The notes: a model not told the origin generated them from the letters alone. A DNA stretch of 64,000 bases from Mesorhizobium_B sp035998495 (GCA_035998495.1 DASYHP010000026.1:98884-162883); one strand, 5' to 3'; positions 17,038 to 25,728 are shown, numbered from the stretch's first letter. Program-made: numbers and translations.

Positions 17038-17750
17038 GCGACAGGAGCAGGAGCGAGAGGCGCGCGCGGCAACTCCCTCTCGCCCTCGACCACCGGCCGG
17101 CTCAGACGCGCGACGACCTCGTCGTCACCGCCGCCAACCGCGAGGCCGTGGCGCTCGTGGACCGCTGGCCCGACTGGCCGTCCTATTTGGCGGTGCTGGT
17201 GGGGCCGCCCGGTTCCGGCAAGTCACATCTGGGGGCGGTCTGGCGCGAGCGGTCCGACGCCATCGAACTGCGCGCGGGCGCGTTTGAGCTGCCTCAGGTC
17301 GATGACAGCGGCCGGCTTCCCGCCGTTTTGATCGACGATGCCGACGCGCCCGGGCTTGACGAGAAAGCGCTCTTCCACTTGCTGAACGCCGCGCGGGGCG
17401 CAGGCTCGTCCGTGCTGCTCACCGCGCGGCGCGGCTCCGCGAACTGGGGCGTCCGTCTGCCCGACCTGGCCTCCCGGCTGAACGCGGCGGCATTGGCTGA
17501 GATCGGCGCGCCCGACGACGCGCTGCTGCAGGGCGTCATCGCAAAGCTGTTCGCCGACCGGCAGGTGGAGGTGGAGCCGCAGGTGGCGCAGTTCGTCGTG
17601 CGCCGCATGGAGCGCTCACTGACGGCGGCCATGCGGCTTGTGGCGGCGCTCGACCGCGCGGCGCTGGAGCGCAAGAGCCGCATCACCCGCGCGCTGGCCG
17701 CCGAGGTGCTGGAAGAGCCTCCATTCGAACCGCAGGTTCCAGAGTCCTGA
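17034..17750 (+). CDS. hdaA: DnaA-related regulator HdaA
   Basis: AAA+ protein related to the ATPase domain of DnaA. In alphaproteobacteria HdaA promotes hydrolysis of DnaA-bound ATP with the clamp, limiting re-initiation. The 238-residue product has a clamp-binding-like QLPLAL near the N-terminus, Walker A GPPGSGKSH, Walker B VLIDDAD, and a sensor-II-like C-terminal helix (RRMERSLTAAMRLVAALDRAAL). The start is TTG at 17034, overlapping the previous stop; no in-frame ATG is better placed. ppk commonly follows hdaA in this order, but here a repeat and the phn locus follow. Confidence 0.88.
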   Translation: MSDRSRSERRARQLPLALDHRPAQTRDDLVVTAANREAVALVDRWPDWPSYLAVLVGPPGSGKSHLGAVWRERSDAIELRAGAFELPQVDDSGRLPAVLIDDADAPGLDEKALFHLLNAARGAGSSVLLTARRGSANWGVRLPDLASRLNAAALAEIGAPDDALLQGVIAKLFADRQVEVEPQVAQFVVRRMERSLTAAMRLVAALDRAALERKSRITRALAAEVLEEPPFEPQVPES

Positions 17751-17780
17751 GCTTATCTGTCCCGCTCAGCACAAATCGCG

Positions 17781-17899
17781 CCGTTCCCCTTCCCCTTTTG
17801 GGGAAGGGATAAAAGGTGGGGGTAAATCAGCCCACGACCTAACGGCGGCCAGGCCGTCACCCCCACCCTCAGTCCCTCCCCACAAAGGGCGAGGGAGGA
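17781..17899. repeat. Palindromic MITE-like intergenic repeat after hdaA
   Basis: Two related arms face each other. The left arm carries a 9-bp hairpin (CCCTTCCCC-TTTT-GGGGAAGGG at 17787-17808) and runs into AGGTGGGGGT. The right arm (about 17859-17899) is ACCCCCACCCTCAGTCCC-type sequence with its own G/C palindrome. Read on opposite strands the arms are similar, as in a small hairpin transposable or REP-pair element. It sits exactly between convergent hdaA and the phn operon. Confidence 0.7.
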
Positions 17900-17947
17900 G
17901 CGCCAGCCTGGCTACATATTGCGGCTGTTCTCGCCAGCCCTAATCCC

Positions 17948-18490
17948 TCAAACCCGCTCAAGCCGCCGGTGCGGCAAAGGCGGCAGCGCGACGGCGATGG
18001 CGTCGCCCGGCCGGACGACGCCGCCCTCCAGCACCACGCCCATGACGCCCGCCTTGCGGATCAGCCTTCCCTCGGCGTCGCGGTCGAGGACGGCGGCCAT
18101 GAGCCCGTCCTGAAAACCGTCGAGCTGACGGCAGGGGTTGCGCAGGCCCGTGATCTCCACGACCGCGTCGGCGCCCAGGCGCAGGCGTGCTCCGGTGGGC
18201 AGGTCGATCAGCGCCAGCCCACGCGTCAGCACGTTCTCGCCGATAGCGCCGGGCGCCACGTGAAAGCCTTTCGCCTGAAGCTCCTCCAGCAGTTCCGACG
18301 CGACCAGATGCACCTGCCGCAGGTTCGGCTGGCTGGGATCGGCGGCGACCCGCGAGCGATGCTTCACGGTCTCGCCGGCATGCGCGTCGCCGTCCACGCC
18401 GAGGCCCGCCAGCAGGCGGATGGTGTTCTGCGGCGCCTTGGAGAAGACGTGCCGCGGGCTCAGCGAGACGGCCGCCACGCTGGCTGTCAT
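17948..18490 (-). CDS. MOSC domain protein at the end of the C-P lyase operon
   Basis: A 180-residue YiiM-like protein whose core matches the MOSC domain: GDAHAG near residue 32, RQVHLVASELLEEL, and the GAIGENVLTRG and LRNPCRQLD segments with the conserved cysteine. MOSC domains bind sulfur or molybdenum-cofactor sulfur in other proteins. ATG at 18490 overlaps the phnN stop by 4 bp, so it is translationally coupled to the phosphonate operon. A role in C-P lyase is not known to me; it may simply be the last gene of the transcription unit. Confidence 0.85.
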   Translation of the reverse strand: MTASVAAVSLSPRHVFSKAPQNTIRLLAGLGVDGDAHAGETVKHRSRVAADPSQPNLRQVHLVASELLEELQAKGFHVAPGAIGENVLTRGLALIDLPTGARLRLGADAVVEITGLRNPCRQLDGFQDGLMAAVLDRDAEGRLIRKAGVMGVVLEGGVVRPGDAIAVALPPLPHRRLERV

Positions 18491-19068
18491 GACGCTGCCT
18501 TGGCGATGGCCAAGCCCCGCCTGGGCTCCGCCAGGTCGAGCAGGAATTCCACCAGCCGCCCGATATGGCCCTCCACGGGCCCCACATTCTCCACCGTGCA
18601 ATCCGCCGGCGGCATGGCTTTCGCCGCTTCGCGGTCGAGCCTCCGCTCCACCTCCTCGGCGCTTTCGCGGCCGCGGGCGAGAATGCGTTCGCCCAAGATC
18701 TCGCGCGGCGCGGTGACGAGCACGACGCGCACCCAGGGGAACCGCGCCTTGGCCGTGCCCAGCGCGCCGCGCGACAGGTTGCAGACAGCCGCGCGGCCTT
18801 GCGCCAGATCACCGTCCACGCCAGCCGGGATGCCGTAGCGCAGCCCGTGCGCGGCCCAGGACAACGCGAACGCGCCCTGCGCGCCGAGCGCCGCGAAGCG
18901 CTCGGGCGACACGACGTCATGGTCCTCGAAGCGGGAGGATTCCCGCGTCACCGCCCGGCGCGGGAAGGCGAAGCGCCCGTCCGCCGAGAGACGCTCGCGC
19001 GCGCCGGCGATCAGCGTGTCCTTGCCCGCGCCGCTCGGCCCCACCACGGCGACGAACACGCCTGTCAT
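18487..19068 (-). CDS. phnN: Ribose 1,5-bisphosphate phosphokinase PhnN
   Basis: Kinase that converts ribose 1,5-bisphosphate to PRPP, the salvage step of the C-P lyase pathway. The 193-residue protein has Walker A GPSGAGKDT at the N-terminus and the guanylate-kinase-like fold with RRAVTRES (substrate region) and LVTAPREILGERILARGRES (lid). Overlaps of 4 bp at both ends join it to phnM and the MOSC gene. Confidence 0.93.
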   Translation of the reverse strand: MTGVFVAVVGPSGAGKDTLIAGARERLSADGRFAFPRRAVTRESSRFEDHDVVSPERFAALGAQGAFALSWAAHGLRYGIPAGVDGDLAQGRAAVCNLSRGALGTAKARFPWVRVVLVTAPREILGERILARGRESAEEVERRLDREAAKAMPPADCTVENVGPVEGHIGRLVEFLLDLAEPRRGLAIAKAAS

Positions 19069-20216
19069 GCGGCGATCCGGCCTGCCGTCCAGACGCGGCG
19101 CACCACGGGCGCGTCCCCGGCCAGCGCCACGCGCACGAGGTCGGCGCGCAGGCCCGCGGCGATCTCGCCCCGGTCGTCGAGCCCAGTGGCCTTTGCGGGC
19201 GCGGAACTGACCATCGCAACGGCCTCGGGCAGCGAGATGGACGGCACGTTCCGAGGCAGTCGGAAGGCCGCGAGCAGCAGGCTTGCCGGCACGTAGTCCG
19301 ACGACAGCACGTCGAGCAGGCCCTCGCGCGCAAGGTCGTTCGCGGCGATGTTGCCGGAATGCGAGCCGCCGCGCACGACGTTCGGCGCGCCCATCACCAC
19401 CGCGATTCCCGCTTGGTGAGAGGCGTCCGCCGCCTCGACCGTGGTCGGGAACTCGGCGATCTTCACGCCGTCGCGAACGGCTTCCGCCACATGGGCTGGC
19501 GTCGCGTCGTCATGACTCGCGAGCACCGCGCCGGTCCTCGCGGCCAGGCTCACCAGCGCTTGGCGATGGCTGACGGCGAAGCGCGCGTGCAGGTCCAGCC
19601 GCTGGTCGATGAATTCCTGCATGGCGGCCTCGCCCATGCTGGCGCGGCGCGTGTAGAAGAGCCGCCATGTGGCGAGGTCGCGGAACTGGCGCTGGCCCGG
19701 CGTGTGGTCCATCAGCGAGATCAGGTGGAGCGGAAAGCGGCTCGCGAACATCTCCGCCTGCTCCACCACGTCGGGCGAGGCGATCTCGCAGCGCAGGTGG
19801 GTGAGGTGCTCGACCCTGAGATGCCCCGTGCCGCGTGCCGTGTCCAAAGCCTGAGCGAGCGTCACGAGGTCATCGCCCATGGACGGATTGTCGGCGTCCG
19901 AGCCGGCGCGGAGCGAATCGAACACGGTGGTGATGCCGGACGCCGCAAGCTGCGCGTCATAGGCCATCACGGCGGAGAGCGCGTGCCAGCGCACATGGGC
20001 GCGGGGCGCATAGTGGCTTTCCAGATGATCGGTGTGGATCTCGACCAGACCGGGCAGAAGATGGTCGCCGCCGAGGTCGATGCCGCGCTCAGGCGCGGCG
20101 CCTTCGCCCCATTCAGCGATCTGGCCGTCGGCCACGGCGACCCAGCCCTCCGCCACGAGGTCGGGCAGGACCAGGCGCGCGTTCTCCAGAACAAAACTTG
20201 TCGAATCGGACATCAT
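19065..20216 (-). CDS. phnM: Alpha-D-ribose 1-methylphosphonate 5-triphosphate diphosphatase PhnM
   Basis: Amidohydrolase-fold enzyme that removes pyrophosphate from ribose methylphosphonate triphosphate before C-P bond cleavage. The 383-residue protein has LPGLVEIHTDHLE (the metal-binding His region), LMDHTPGQRQF (PhnM hallmark), ASHDDAT and the C-terminal GLRADLVRV strand of amidohydrolases. Two ATGs are possible (20216 and 20213); the first overlaps the phnL stop by 4 bp. Confidence 0.95.
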   Translation of the reverse strand: MMSDSTSFVLENARLVLPDLVAEGWVAVADGQIAEWGEGAAPERGIDLGGDHLLPGLVEIHTDHLESHYAPRAHVRWHALSAVMAYDAQLAASGITTVFDSLRAGSDADNPSMGDDLVTLAQALDTARGTGHLRVEHLTHLRCEIASPDVVEQAEMFASRFPLHLISLMDHTPGQRQFRDLATWRLFYTRRASMGEAAMQEFIDQRLDLHARFAVSHRQALVSLAARTGAVLASHDDATPAHVAEAVRDGVKIAEFPTTVEAADASHQAGIAVVMGAPNVVRGGSHSGNIAANDLAREGLLDVLSSDYVPASLLLAAFRLPRNVPSISLPEAVAMVSSAPAKATGLDDRGEIAAGLRADLVRVALAGDAPVVRRVWTAGRIAA

Positions 20217-20941
20217 GGCTCCGCCAGGGCTGGTTCGCTCTTGGCCGTCGCAGAAAAAGCTGACACGTCGATGACGCGGTCGGCCATGGCCTCGCGGACA
20301 TCCTCATCGTGGAAGATGCCGACAAGGGCAACGCCCGCCTCCTTCTTGGCGCGGATCAGCCGCACCACTGTGTCGCGGTTCTTGCGGTCGAGCGAGGCCG
20401 TGGGTTCGTCGAGCAGAAGCAGCGCACGGTCGGCGGCGAAGCCCCGCGCGATGTTCACGCGCTGCTGCTCGCCGCCCGAGAAGGTCGCGGGCGGCAAGGA
20501 CCAGAGTTGAGGCGGCAGGTTGAGGAGCGAGAGCAGGCTTTCGGCCTTCGTGCTCGCCGCCTCTCGGTCGCCGCCTGCGCCCGCTGCGGCTTCAGCCACG
20601 ATGTCGAGCGCCGACACGCGCGGGATCACCCGCAGGAATTGACTGACATAGCCCATCACGCGCCGGCGCAAGGAAAGCATGTCGCGCGGCTCGGCCCGCG
20701 TCACGTCGATCTCGCGCCCGCCGTCGCGCAGCCGGATTTCGCCGGCGCTCGCGCGGTAATTGCCGTAGATCATCTTTAGGGTCGAGGACTTGCCGATGCC
20801 CGACGGGCCGCCCAGCACCACGCATTCGCCGGGCTCGACGGCGAAGGAAATATTCGACACGACAGGCAGTTCGGCGCCGCCGCGCAAGTGCAGCGTGAAG
20901 TGCTTGCTGACGCCTTCGAGCGTGAGGATGGGCGTGTTCAT
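20213..20941 (-). CDS. phnL: C-P lyase ABC-type subunit PhnL
   Basis: ABC ATPase-like component of the C-P lyase system. The 242-residue protein has Walker A GGPSGIGKSS, the ABC signature FSGGEQQRVNIARG and Walker B LLLLDEPTASLD. It does not pair with a transporter permease; PhnK and PhnL associate with the PhnGHIJ core (family knowledge). It overlaps phnK and phnM by 4 bp each. Confidence 0.94.
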   Translation of the reverse strand: MNTPILTLEGVSKHFTLHLRGGAELPVVSNISFAVEPGECVVLGGPSGIGKSSTLKMIYGNYRASAGEIRLRDGGREIDVTRAEPRDMLSLRRRVMGYVSQFLRVIPRVSALDIVAEAAAGAGGDREAASTKAESLLSLLNLPPQLWSLPPATFSGGEQQRVNIARGFAADRALLLLDEPTASLDRKNRDTVVRLIRAKKEAGVALVGIFHDEDVREAMADRVIDVSAFSATAKSEPALAEP

Positions 20942-21714
20942 GCCGCGAGCACCGAGGAAACGAGAAGCTGGCTGTAGCCGTGCTGCGGGTCGTCGAGCAC
21001 CTGGTCGGTGAGCCCGGTCTCCACGACATGGCCGCCGCGCATGACCATGATGCGATGCGACAACAGCCGCGCCACGGCGAGATCATGTGTCACGATAACC
21101 ACGGCGAGGCCCAGTTCCGAAACCAGGCCCCGGATGAGGTCGAGGAGCCGCGCCTGGACGGATACGTCGAGGCCCGAGGTCGGCTCGTCCATGAACACGA
21201 TTCGGGGGTGCGTCACGAGATTGCGGGCGATCTGCAGGCGCTGGCGCATGCCGCCCGAAAAGGAGCGCGGCGTGTCGTCGATCCGGTCCTCTTCGATCTC
21301 GACGCGGGTGAGCCAATCCACGGCCACCCCGCGGATGCGGCCATAGTGCCGCTCGCCCACCGCCATCAGCCGCTCGCCCACATTCCCGCCGGCCGAGACG
21401 CTCATGCGCAGGCCCTCGCGCGCGTCCTGCCGCACGAAGCCCCAGTCGGTGCGAAGGAGGAAGCGCCGCTCGGCCTCCGACAGCTTGGCAAGATCGCGCA
21501 CCTGTCCGTCGCGGAAGCGGTAACGCACCGCGCCGGCCGTTGGTGCGAGTTCGGTGGAAAGCAGCCCCAAGAGCGTGGATTTGCCCGAGCCCGACTCGCC
21601 CACCACGGCCAGCACCTCGCCCTCGTAGAGGTCGAATGAAACGTCCGCGCAGCCCAGCCGCGCGCCGTAGAATTTCGTGAGCCCACGGGCGGAAAGAAGG
21701 GCTGGGTCGCTCAT
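20938..21714 (-). CDS. phnK: C-P lyase ABC-type subunit PhnK
   Basis: ABC ATPase that docks on the PhnJ face of the C-P lyase core complex. The 258-residue protein has Walker A GESGSGKST, signature FSGGMRQRLQIARN and Walker B IVFMDEPTSGLD, with the VSVQARLLDLIRGL extension typical of PhnK. ATG at 21714 overlaps the phnJ stop; an upstream in-frame extension reads through phnJ in another frame and is rejected. Confidence 0.94.
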   Translation of the reverse strand: MSDPALLSARGLTKFYGARLGCADVSFDLYEGEVLAVVGESGSGKSTLLGLLSTELAPTAGAVRYRFRDGQVRDLAKLSEAERRFLLRTDWGFVRQDAREGLRMSVSAGGNVGERLMAVGERHYGRIRGVAVDWLTRVEIEEDRIDDTPRSFSGGMRQRLQIARNLVTHPRIVFMDEPTSGLDVSVQARLLDLIRGLVSELGLAVVIVTHDLAVARLLSHRIMVMRGGHVVETGLTDQVLDDPQHGYSQLLVSSVLAA

Positions 21715-22634
21715 CCTGCCGTCTCCTTCGACCCGCCCGTCACCGCCGCGGGCGCCTGGCCCAGCATCGCGCCCTTGTGGCCGGCGTCGCGCCGCTCCTG
21801 GCAGAAGTCGGTGTCCGAGCAGACGAACATGCGCCCGCCGCGATCGTCGAGCAGCACTTCGTCGAGATAGACCCCTTCCGCCGCGCACAGCGCGCAGGGC
21901 GAGGAGAATTTCTGCACGGTGAACGGGTGATCCTCGAAGTCGAGGCTCGTCACCTTCGTGTAGGGCGGCACGGCGTAGATGCGCTTCTCGCGTCCCGCGC
22001 CGAAAAGCTGGAGCGCCGCGCAGCAGTCCATCTTGGGATTGTCGAATTTTGGCGTGGGCGAGGGGTCCATGACATATCGCCCGTCCACCTCGACGGGATA
22101 GGCATAGGTGGTCGCGATATGCCCGTGCCGCGAAATATCCTCATAGAGCTTCACATGCATGAGCCCGTAGTCGGCCAGTGCGTGCAGCTTGCGCGTTTCC
22201 GTTTCGCGCGGCTCCAGGAAGCGCAGCGGCTCGGGGACCGGTACCTGAAAGACGAGCACCTGGTCCTCCGTCAGCACGCGCTCCGGGATGCGGTGGCGGG
22301 TCTGGATCACGGTGGCTTCGGCCGTGGAGGTCGTGGTCGCCACGCCTGCCGTTTTCTCGAAGAATTTGCGGATGGATACGGCATTCGTGGTGTCGTCCGA
22401 GCCCTGGTCGATCACCTTCAGGCGATCGTCCGGCCCAAGGATCGAGGCCGTCACCTGTACGCCCCCCGTGCCCCAGCCATAGGGCATGGGCATCTCGCGC
22501 GAGGCGAACGGCACCTGATAGCCGGGGATGGCGAGGCCCTTGAGGATCGCCCGGCGAATCATCCGCTTGGTGCCCTCGTCGAGATAGGCGAAATTGTAGC
22601 TCGTTTCCGGCGCTTCGACCGTGACTGCGCTCAT
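21711..22634 (-). CDS. phnJ: Carbon-phosphorus lyase PhnJ (radical SAM)
   Basis: Catalytic subunit that cleaves the C-P bond of ribose alkylphosphonate 5-phosphate with a 4Fe-4S cluster and SAM. The non-canonical cluster motif is exact: C247-x2-C250-x21-C272, and C278 matches in spacing the thiyl-radical cysteine of E. coli PhnJ. PMPYGWGTGGVQVT, the phosphonate-pocket region, is present. At 307 residues it has family length. The first ATG after the phnI stop, at 22634, is the start. Confidence 0.97.
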   Translation of the reverse strand: MSAVTVEAPETSYNFAYLDEGTKRMIRRAILKGLAIPGYQVPFASREMPMPYGWGTGGVQVTASILGPDDRLKVIDQGSDDTTNAVSIRKFFEKTAGVATTTSTAEATVIQTRHRIPERVLTEDQVLVFQVPVPEPLRFLEPRETETRKLHALADYGLMHVKLYEDISRHGHIATTYAYPVEVDGRYVMDPSPTPKFDNPKMDCCAALQLFGAGREKRIYAVPPYTKVTSLDFEDHPFTVQKFSSPCALCAAEGVYLDEVLLDDRGGRMFVCSDTDFCQERRDAGHKGAMLGQAPAAVTGGSKETAG

Positions 22635-23734
22635 TCCGCCGCCTCCTTGAGCTCGGGCTGCTCGGGAGCCGCGGCATGCTCCGCGCGCAGGCGGCGCAAG
22701 AGCTCCAGCTCGGCTTGGAAATCCACGTAATGCGGCAGCTTCAGGTGCTCGACGAAGCCGGTCGCCTGCACGTTGTCGCAATGTGATAGAACGAATTCCT
22801 CGTCCTGGGCGGGGCTGCTGCGTTCCTCGGAAAACTCGTCGGCGCGCAGTGCGCGGTCCACCAGCGCCATGGACATCGCCTTGCGCTCGCTCTGGCCGAA
22901 CACCAGCCCATAGCCCCGCGTGAACTGCGGCGGCGCTTCGCTCGTGCCGTGGAACTGGTTGACCATCTGGCACTCGGTCACGGCGATCGCGCCCATCGGC
23001 ACGGCAAAGCCCAGCTCCTCGGGCGTGAACTCCACCTCCACTTCGCCGAAGCGGATCTCGCCCACAAAGGGGTGCGTCCGACCGAAGCCGCGCTGGGTGG
23101 AATAGCCCAGGCCCAGCAGGAAGCCCTCGTCGGCGCGGGCCAGCGCCTGGAGCCTGAGGTCGCGTCCCGCCGGAAACTCCAGCGGCTCGCGCGTGAGGTC
23201 GCCCACCTCGGCGTCGTGGGTCGGCGGCATCTCGCGCTCGATCAGCCCTTCCCGGCCGACCAAGTCCACCACGCGGGGCGAGGGTGCCGGATCGGCCGCC
23301 ATCGTGGCGGGCTCGGCCGGCGCATCCATTTCGGCCAGGTCGAAGTCGAGCAGGCGATGCGTGTAGTCGAAGGTCGACCCCAGCACCTGGCCGCCGGGCA
23401 AGTCCTTGAAGGTCGCCGAGATGCGGCGGCGGATATGCATGGCGCTTGTGTTCACCGGCTCCGCCGCGCCGAATCGGGGCAAGGTGGTGCGGAAGGCGCG
23501 CACCAGGAAGATCGCCTCGATCAGGTCTCCGCGCGCCTGCTTGACGGCGAGCGCCGCAAGCGCCCGGTCGTAGAGCGAGCCCTCGGCCATCACGCGGTCA
23601 ACGCCAAGCGCAAGCTGCTCCACGATCTGCTCGGTTTGGATGGCGGGCACCGACGGCTCGCCGCGCCGGCGATGCGCGAGCAGGCGATGGGCGTTGGCGA
23701 TGGCCTCCTCGCCCCCTTTCACCGCGACATACAT
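22631..23734 (-). CDS. phnI: C-P lyase core subunit PhnI
   Basis: Core subunit of the PhnGHIJ complex; with PhnG, H and L it forms the ribose-phosphonate triphosphate from ATP and phosphonate. The 367-residue product begins MYVAVKGGEEAI, the standard PhnI N-terminus, and has LLGLGYSTQRGFGRTHPFVGEIR and the C-terminal LPHYVDFQAELELLRRLR. It starts 1 bp after the phnH stop, and the phnJ start overlaps its end by 4 bp. Confidence 0.96.
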   Translation of the reverse strand: MYVAVKGGEEAIANAHRLLAHRRRGEPSVPAIQTEQIVEQLALGVDRVMAEGSLYDRALAALAVKQARGDLIEAIFLVRAFRTTLPRFGAAEPVNTSAMHIRRRISATFKDLPGGQVLGSTFDYTHRLLDFDLAEMDAPAEPATMAADPAPSPRVVDLVGREGLIEREMPPTHDAEVGDLTREPLEFPAGRDLRLQALARADEGFLLGLGYSTQRGFGRTHPFVGEIRFGEVEVEFTPEELGFAVPMGAIAVTECQMVNQFHGTSEAPPQFTRGYGLVFGQSERKAMSMALVDRALRADEFSEERSSPAQDEEFVLSHCDNVQATGFVEHLKLPHYVDFQAELELLRRLRAEHAAAPEQPELKEAAE

Positions 23735-23735
23735 G

Positions 23736-24347
23736 TCAGCCTCCCACGAGCCGGACGGAACGGGGCAGGGCGGCGACATCGCCGCCACAGGTGAAGATCA
23801 GGTCCACCCCGCGCGGGAAGAGCGCGCGGTTCGCCTCCAGCCGCTGGGCGAAGTCGGCGGGAACGGGCTTGGGCGCGAGCGAGCCGCGCTCCTTGAGCCC
23901 CGGCCCTTCGAAAACCAGCCGCACGCCCGACTCGAAACTCTTCACGGCCATGACGATGGTGGCCGAGCGGTCGGGATACTCCTCCGTGCCCCATGCGAAG
24001 GCGTCGAAGGGCGGCAGCTTGCCGGGGTCGGCAACAAGCGCGAAGGCGGCCTCGGCCGGATCGCTGACCACGGCCGCTCCGGTGTGGAAGCGCAGGTAAG
24101 CGGACACGGCCGGATCGGCGGCGAGCGGCGCGTCGAGCCAGATCGGCGCATCGCCGTCCGCCAGCGTCTGCGCGACCGCGGCCAGGCCGGGGTCGAGCGC
24201 CGGCGGGGTTGCGAGCGCCACCTCCAGCCGCTCGACATGCGTGGGCCGCGCCATGGCGTTCATCACTGCGCGAAAGATTTTCTGGCTGTCCCTGGGCGCG
24301 TCTGCGAAACCGGGAAGGGACGCGCCGCGCATCGCGTGCTGAAGCAT
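23736..24347 (-). CDS. phnH: C-P lyase core subunit PhnH
   Basis: Structural subunit of the C-P lyase core with a PLP-transferase-like fold but no catalytic lysine (family knowledge). The 203-residue protein shows GFADAPRDSQKIFRAVMNAMARPTHVERL at the N-terminus, GTEEYPDRSATIVMAV and FEGPGLKERGSL in the middle, all PhnH features. ATG at 24347 shares one base with the phnG stop (TGATG), which favours coupled translation. Confidence 0.95.
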   Translation of the reverse strand: MLQHAMRGASLPGFADAPRDSQKIFRAVMNAMARPTHVERLEVALATPPALDPGLAAVAQTLADGDAPIWLDAPLAADPAVSAYLRFHTGAAVVSDPAEAAFALVADPGKLPPFDAFAWGTEEYPDRSATIVMAVKSFESGVRLVFEGPGLKERGSLAPKPVPADFAQRLEANRALFPRGVDLIFTCGGDVAALPRSVRLVGG

Positions 24348-24808
24348 CAGTCCTCCCCTCGCGCCACCGTGAAGAAGTTCACCCGGGTGGCGGCGGTGCG
24401 CTCCGCTTCGAGCCGCGCCTCGGCCTGCAGCCGCTCGGCGATCTTTTCCACGCCCGCCTCGATACGCAGCCGCAGGGCAGGCTCCTGCCAGAAGGCGTCC
24501 ACGATCGCGGCGAGCCGCGCCTTCCTGCGATCGCGCCCAAGGTGATAGGAAAAACCCTGCGCGCCGCTCGGCGCCTGAACGGCGGCGCGCACCGCCGTCG
24601 CCTCGCCCAGGTTAAAGGCCGCGCCTTCGCCGCCGATCCGGCCCCGCAGCATCACCAGGCCCGGCTCCGGCGCCCGCAGGTCGGTCACCTCGCCGCCACC
24701 GCCCAAGGTGGTCACGAGGTCCGCCAGCTCATCCCGGCGGGCGGCCGCGCAAACGCGCATCACGGCGCGCCGCGCCTCAACCTCTTCTCTCTGGGAAGCC
24801 GTCGTCAT
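24347..24808 (-). CDS. phnG: C-P lyase core subunit PhnG
   Basis: First gene of the phn operon, core subunit of the PhnGHIJ complex. The 153-residue product has the PhnG features APEPGLVMLRGRIGGEGAAFNLGEATAVRAAV, GFSYHLGRDRRKARLAAIVDA and the C-terminal VNFFTVARGED. ATG at 24808 is chosen; an in-frame TTG at 24838 would lie almost on the putative PhnF site. It is divergent from phnF across about 80 bp. Confidence 0.94.
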   Translation of the reverse strand: MTTASQREEVEARRAVMRVCAAARRDELADLVTTLGGGGEVTDLRAPEPGLVMLRGRIGGEGAAFNLGEATAVRAAVQAPSGAQGFSYHLGRDRRKARLAAIVDAFWQEPALRLRIEAGVEKIAERLQAEARLEAERTAATRVNFFTVARGED

Positions 24809-24840
24809 GCCCCGTTGTCCCTGGACAGTCACTTGCAAAG

Positions 24841-24872
24841 TTGTCTAGTTTAGCCAACAGCATTTGTCTAGT
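24841..24872. promoter_or_regulatory. Candidate PhnF operator: two TTGTCTAGT direct repeats
   Basis: TTGTCTAGT occurs at 24841-24849 and again at 24864-24872, a 23-bp step that puts both on about the same helix face. They lie between phnG and phnF and each contains a CTAG core. The position fits binding by PhnF, a GntR/HutC repressor known to control phn genes from short repeats in other bacteria. No Pho box was clear to me. Confidence 0.55.
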
Positions 24873-24887
24873 CAGCTCGACAACAAC

Positions 24888-25661
24888 ATGGACGAACTGG
24901 ATGACACCGCGATGACGGCCGTTGCGCCTGAGAACCTTTCCCCGCCGTTGGCGCGGGGCGACGGCATCGCGGCGTGGCGGCGCATCGCCGACCAGATCGA
25001 AGCCGGGATCGCGCAGCACCAATTGCAGCCGGGAGCCAAGTTGCCGACCGAGGCGGAGCTCGCCGAGCGGTTCGGCGTCAACCGCCACACGGTGCGCCGG
25101 GCGCTTTCGGCGCTCGCATCGGAAGGGGTGGTGCGCTCGGCTCGCGGCAGCGGCACCTTCGTCGAGCAGCACCGCATCCGCTATCCCATCGGGTCGCGAA
25201 CGCGGTTCACCGAGATCATGGCCGCCGAGGGCCATGTCGCGGGCGGCGAGCTGATGGACTGGGAAACCGTGGCGGCCGAACCGGCCATCGCCGAAAGCCT
25301 CGGCATCGAGCCAGGTGCGCCGGTTCTCAGACTCCGCATCCGGCGGTCGAGCGACGGCGTGCCGGTCGCCATCGGCGTGAACCACCTGCCGCTGCCGCGC
25401 TTCGAAGGCTTTGTGCCCGCCTTCCAAGAACTCGGCGCGATCACGCCGGCGCTCGCCGCCTGCGGCGTGACGGACTACCGGCGGCGCGAGACGAAGGTGT
25501 CCGCCCGCGAGGCGACCGGCGCGGAAGCGGTCCAGCTCGGATTGGGCTCCGGTCGCATCGTGCTGGCCGTCCTGAGCGTCAACGAGGACGGCGAAGGCCG
25601 GCCGATCCAGCACACGGAAGCGGTGTTCGCGGCCGACCGCATCGAGCTGGTGATTCGCTGA
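24888..25661 (+). CDS. phnF: Phosphonate operon regulator PhnF (GntR/HutC family)
   Basis: Repressor expected to control the divergent phn operon. The winged HTH covers about residues 25-95 (IAAWRRIADQIEAGI...LPTEAELAERFGVNRHTVRRALSALASEGVV...GSGTFVE). The UTRA ligand domain follows, with YPIGSRTRFTEI and RIRRSSDGVPVAIGVNHLPL. The start is uncertain: ATG at 24888 is used, TTG at 24864 overlaps an operator repeat, and ATG at 24912 is also possible; none has a strong ribosome site. Confidence 0.92.
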   Translation: MDELDDTAMTAVAPENLSPPLARGDGIAAWRRIADQIEAGIAQHQLQPGAKLPTEAELAERFGVNRHTVRRALSALASEGVVRSARGSGTFVEQHRIRYPIGSRTRFTEIMAAEGHVAGGELMDWETVAAEPAIAESLGIEPGAPVLRLRIRRSSDGVPVAIGVNHLPLPRFEGFVPAFQELGAITPALAACGVTDYRRRETKVSAREATGAEAVQLGLGSGRIVLAVLSVNEDGEGRPIQHTEAVFAADRIELVIR

Positions 25662-25728
25662 TCGGCGCGTTCGGCCGTCATCGCAGCGTCTCGGGTAAGG
25701 TCGAGACCGGCTCACGGAGGAAGAGATC

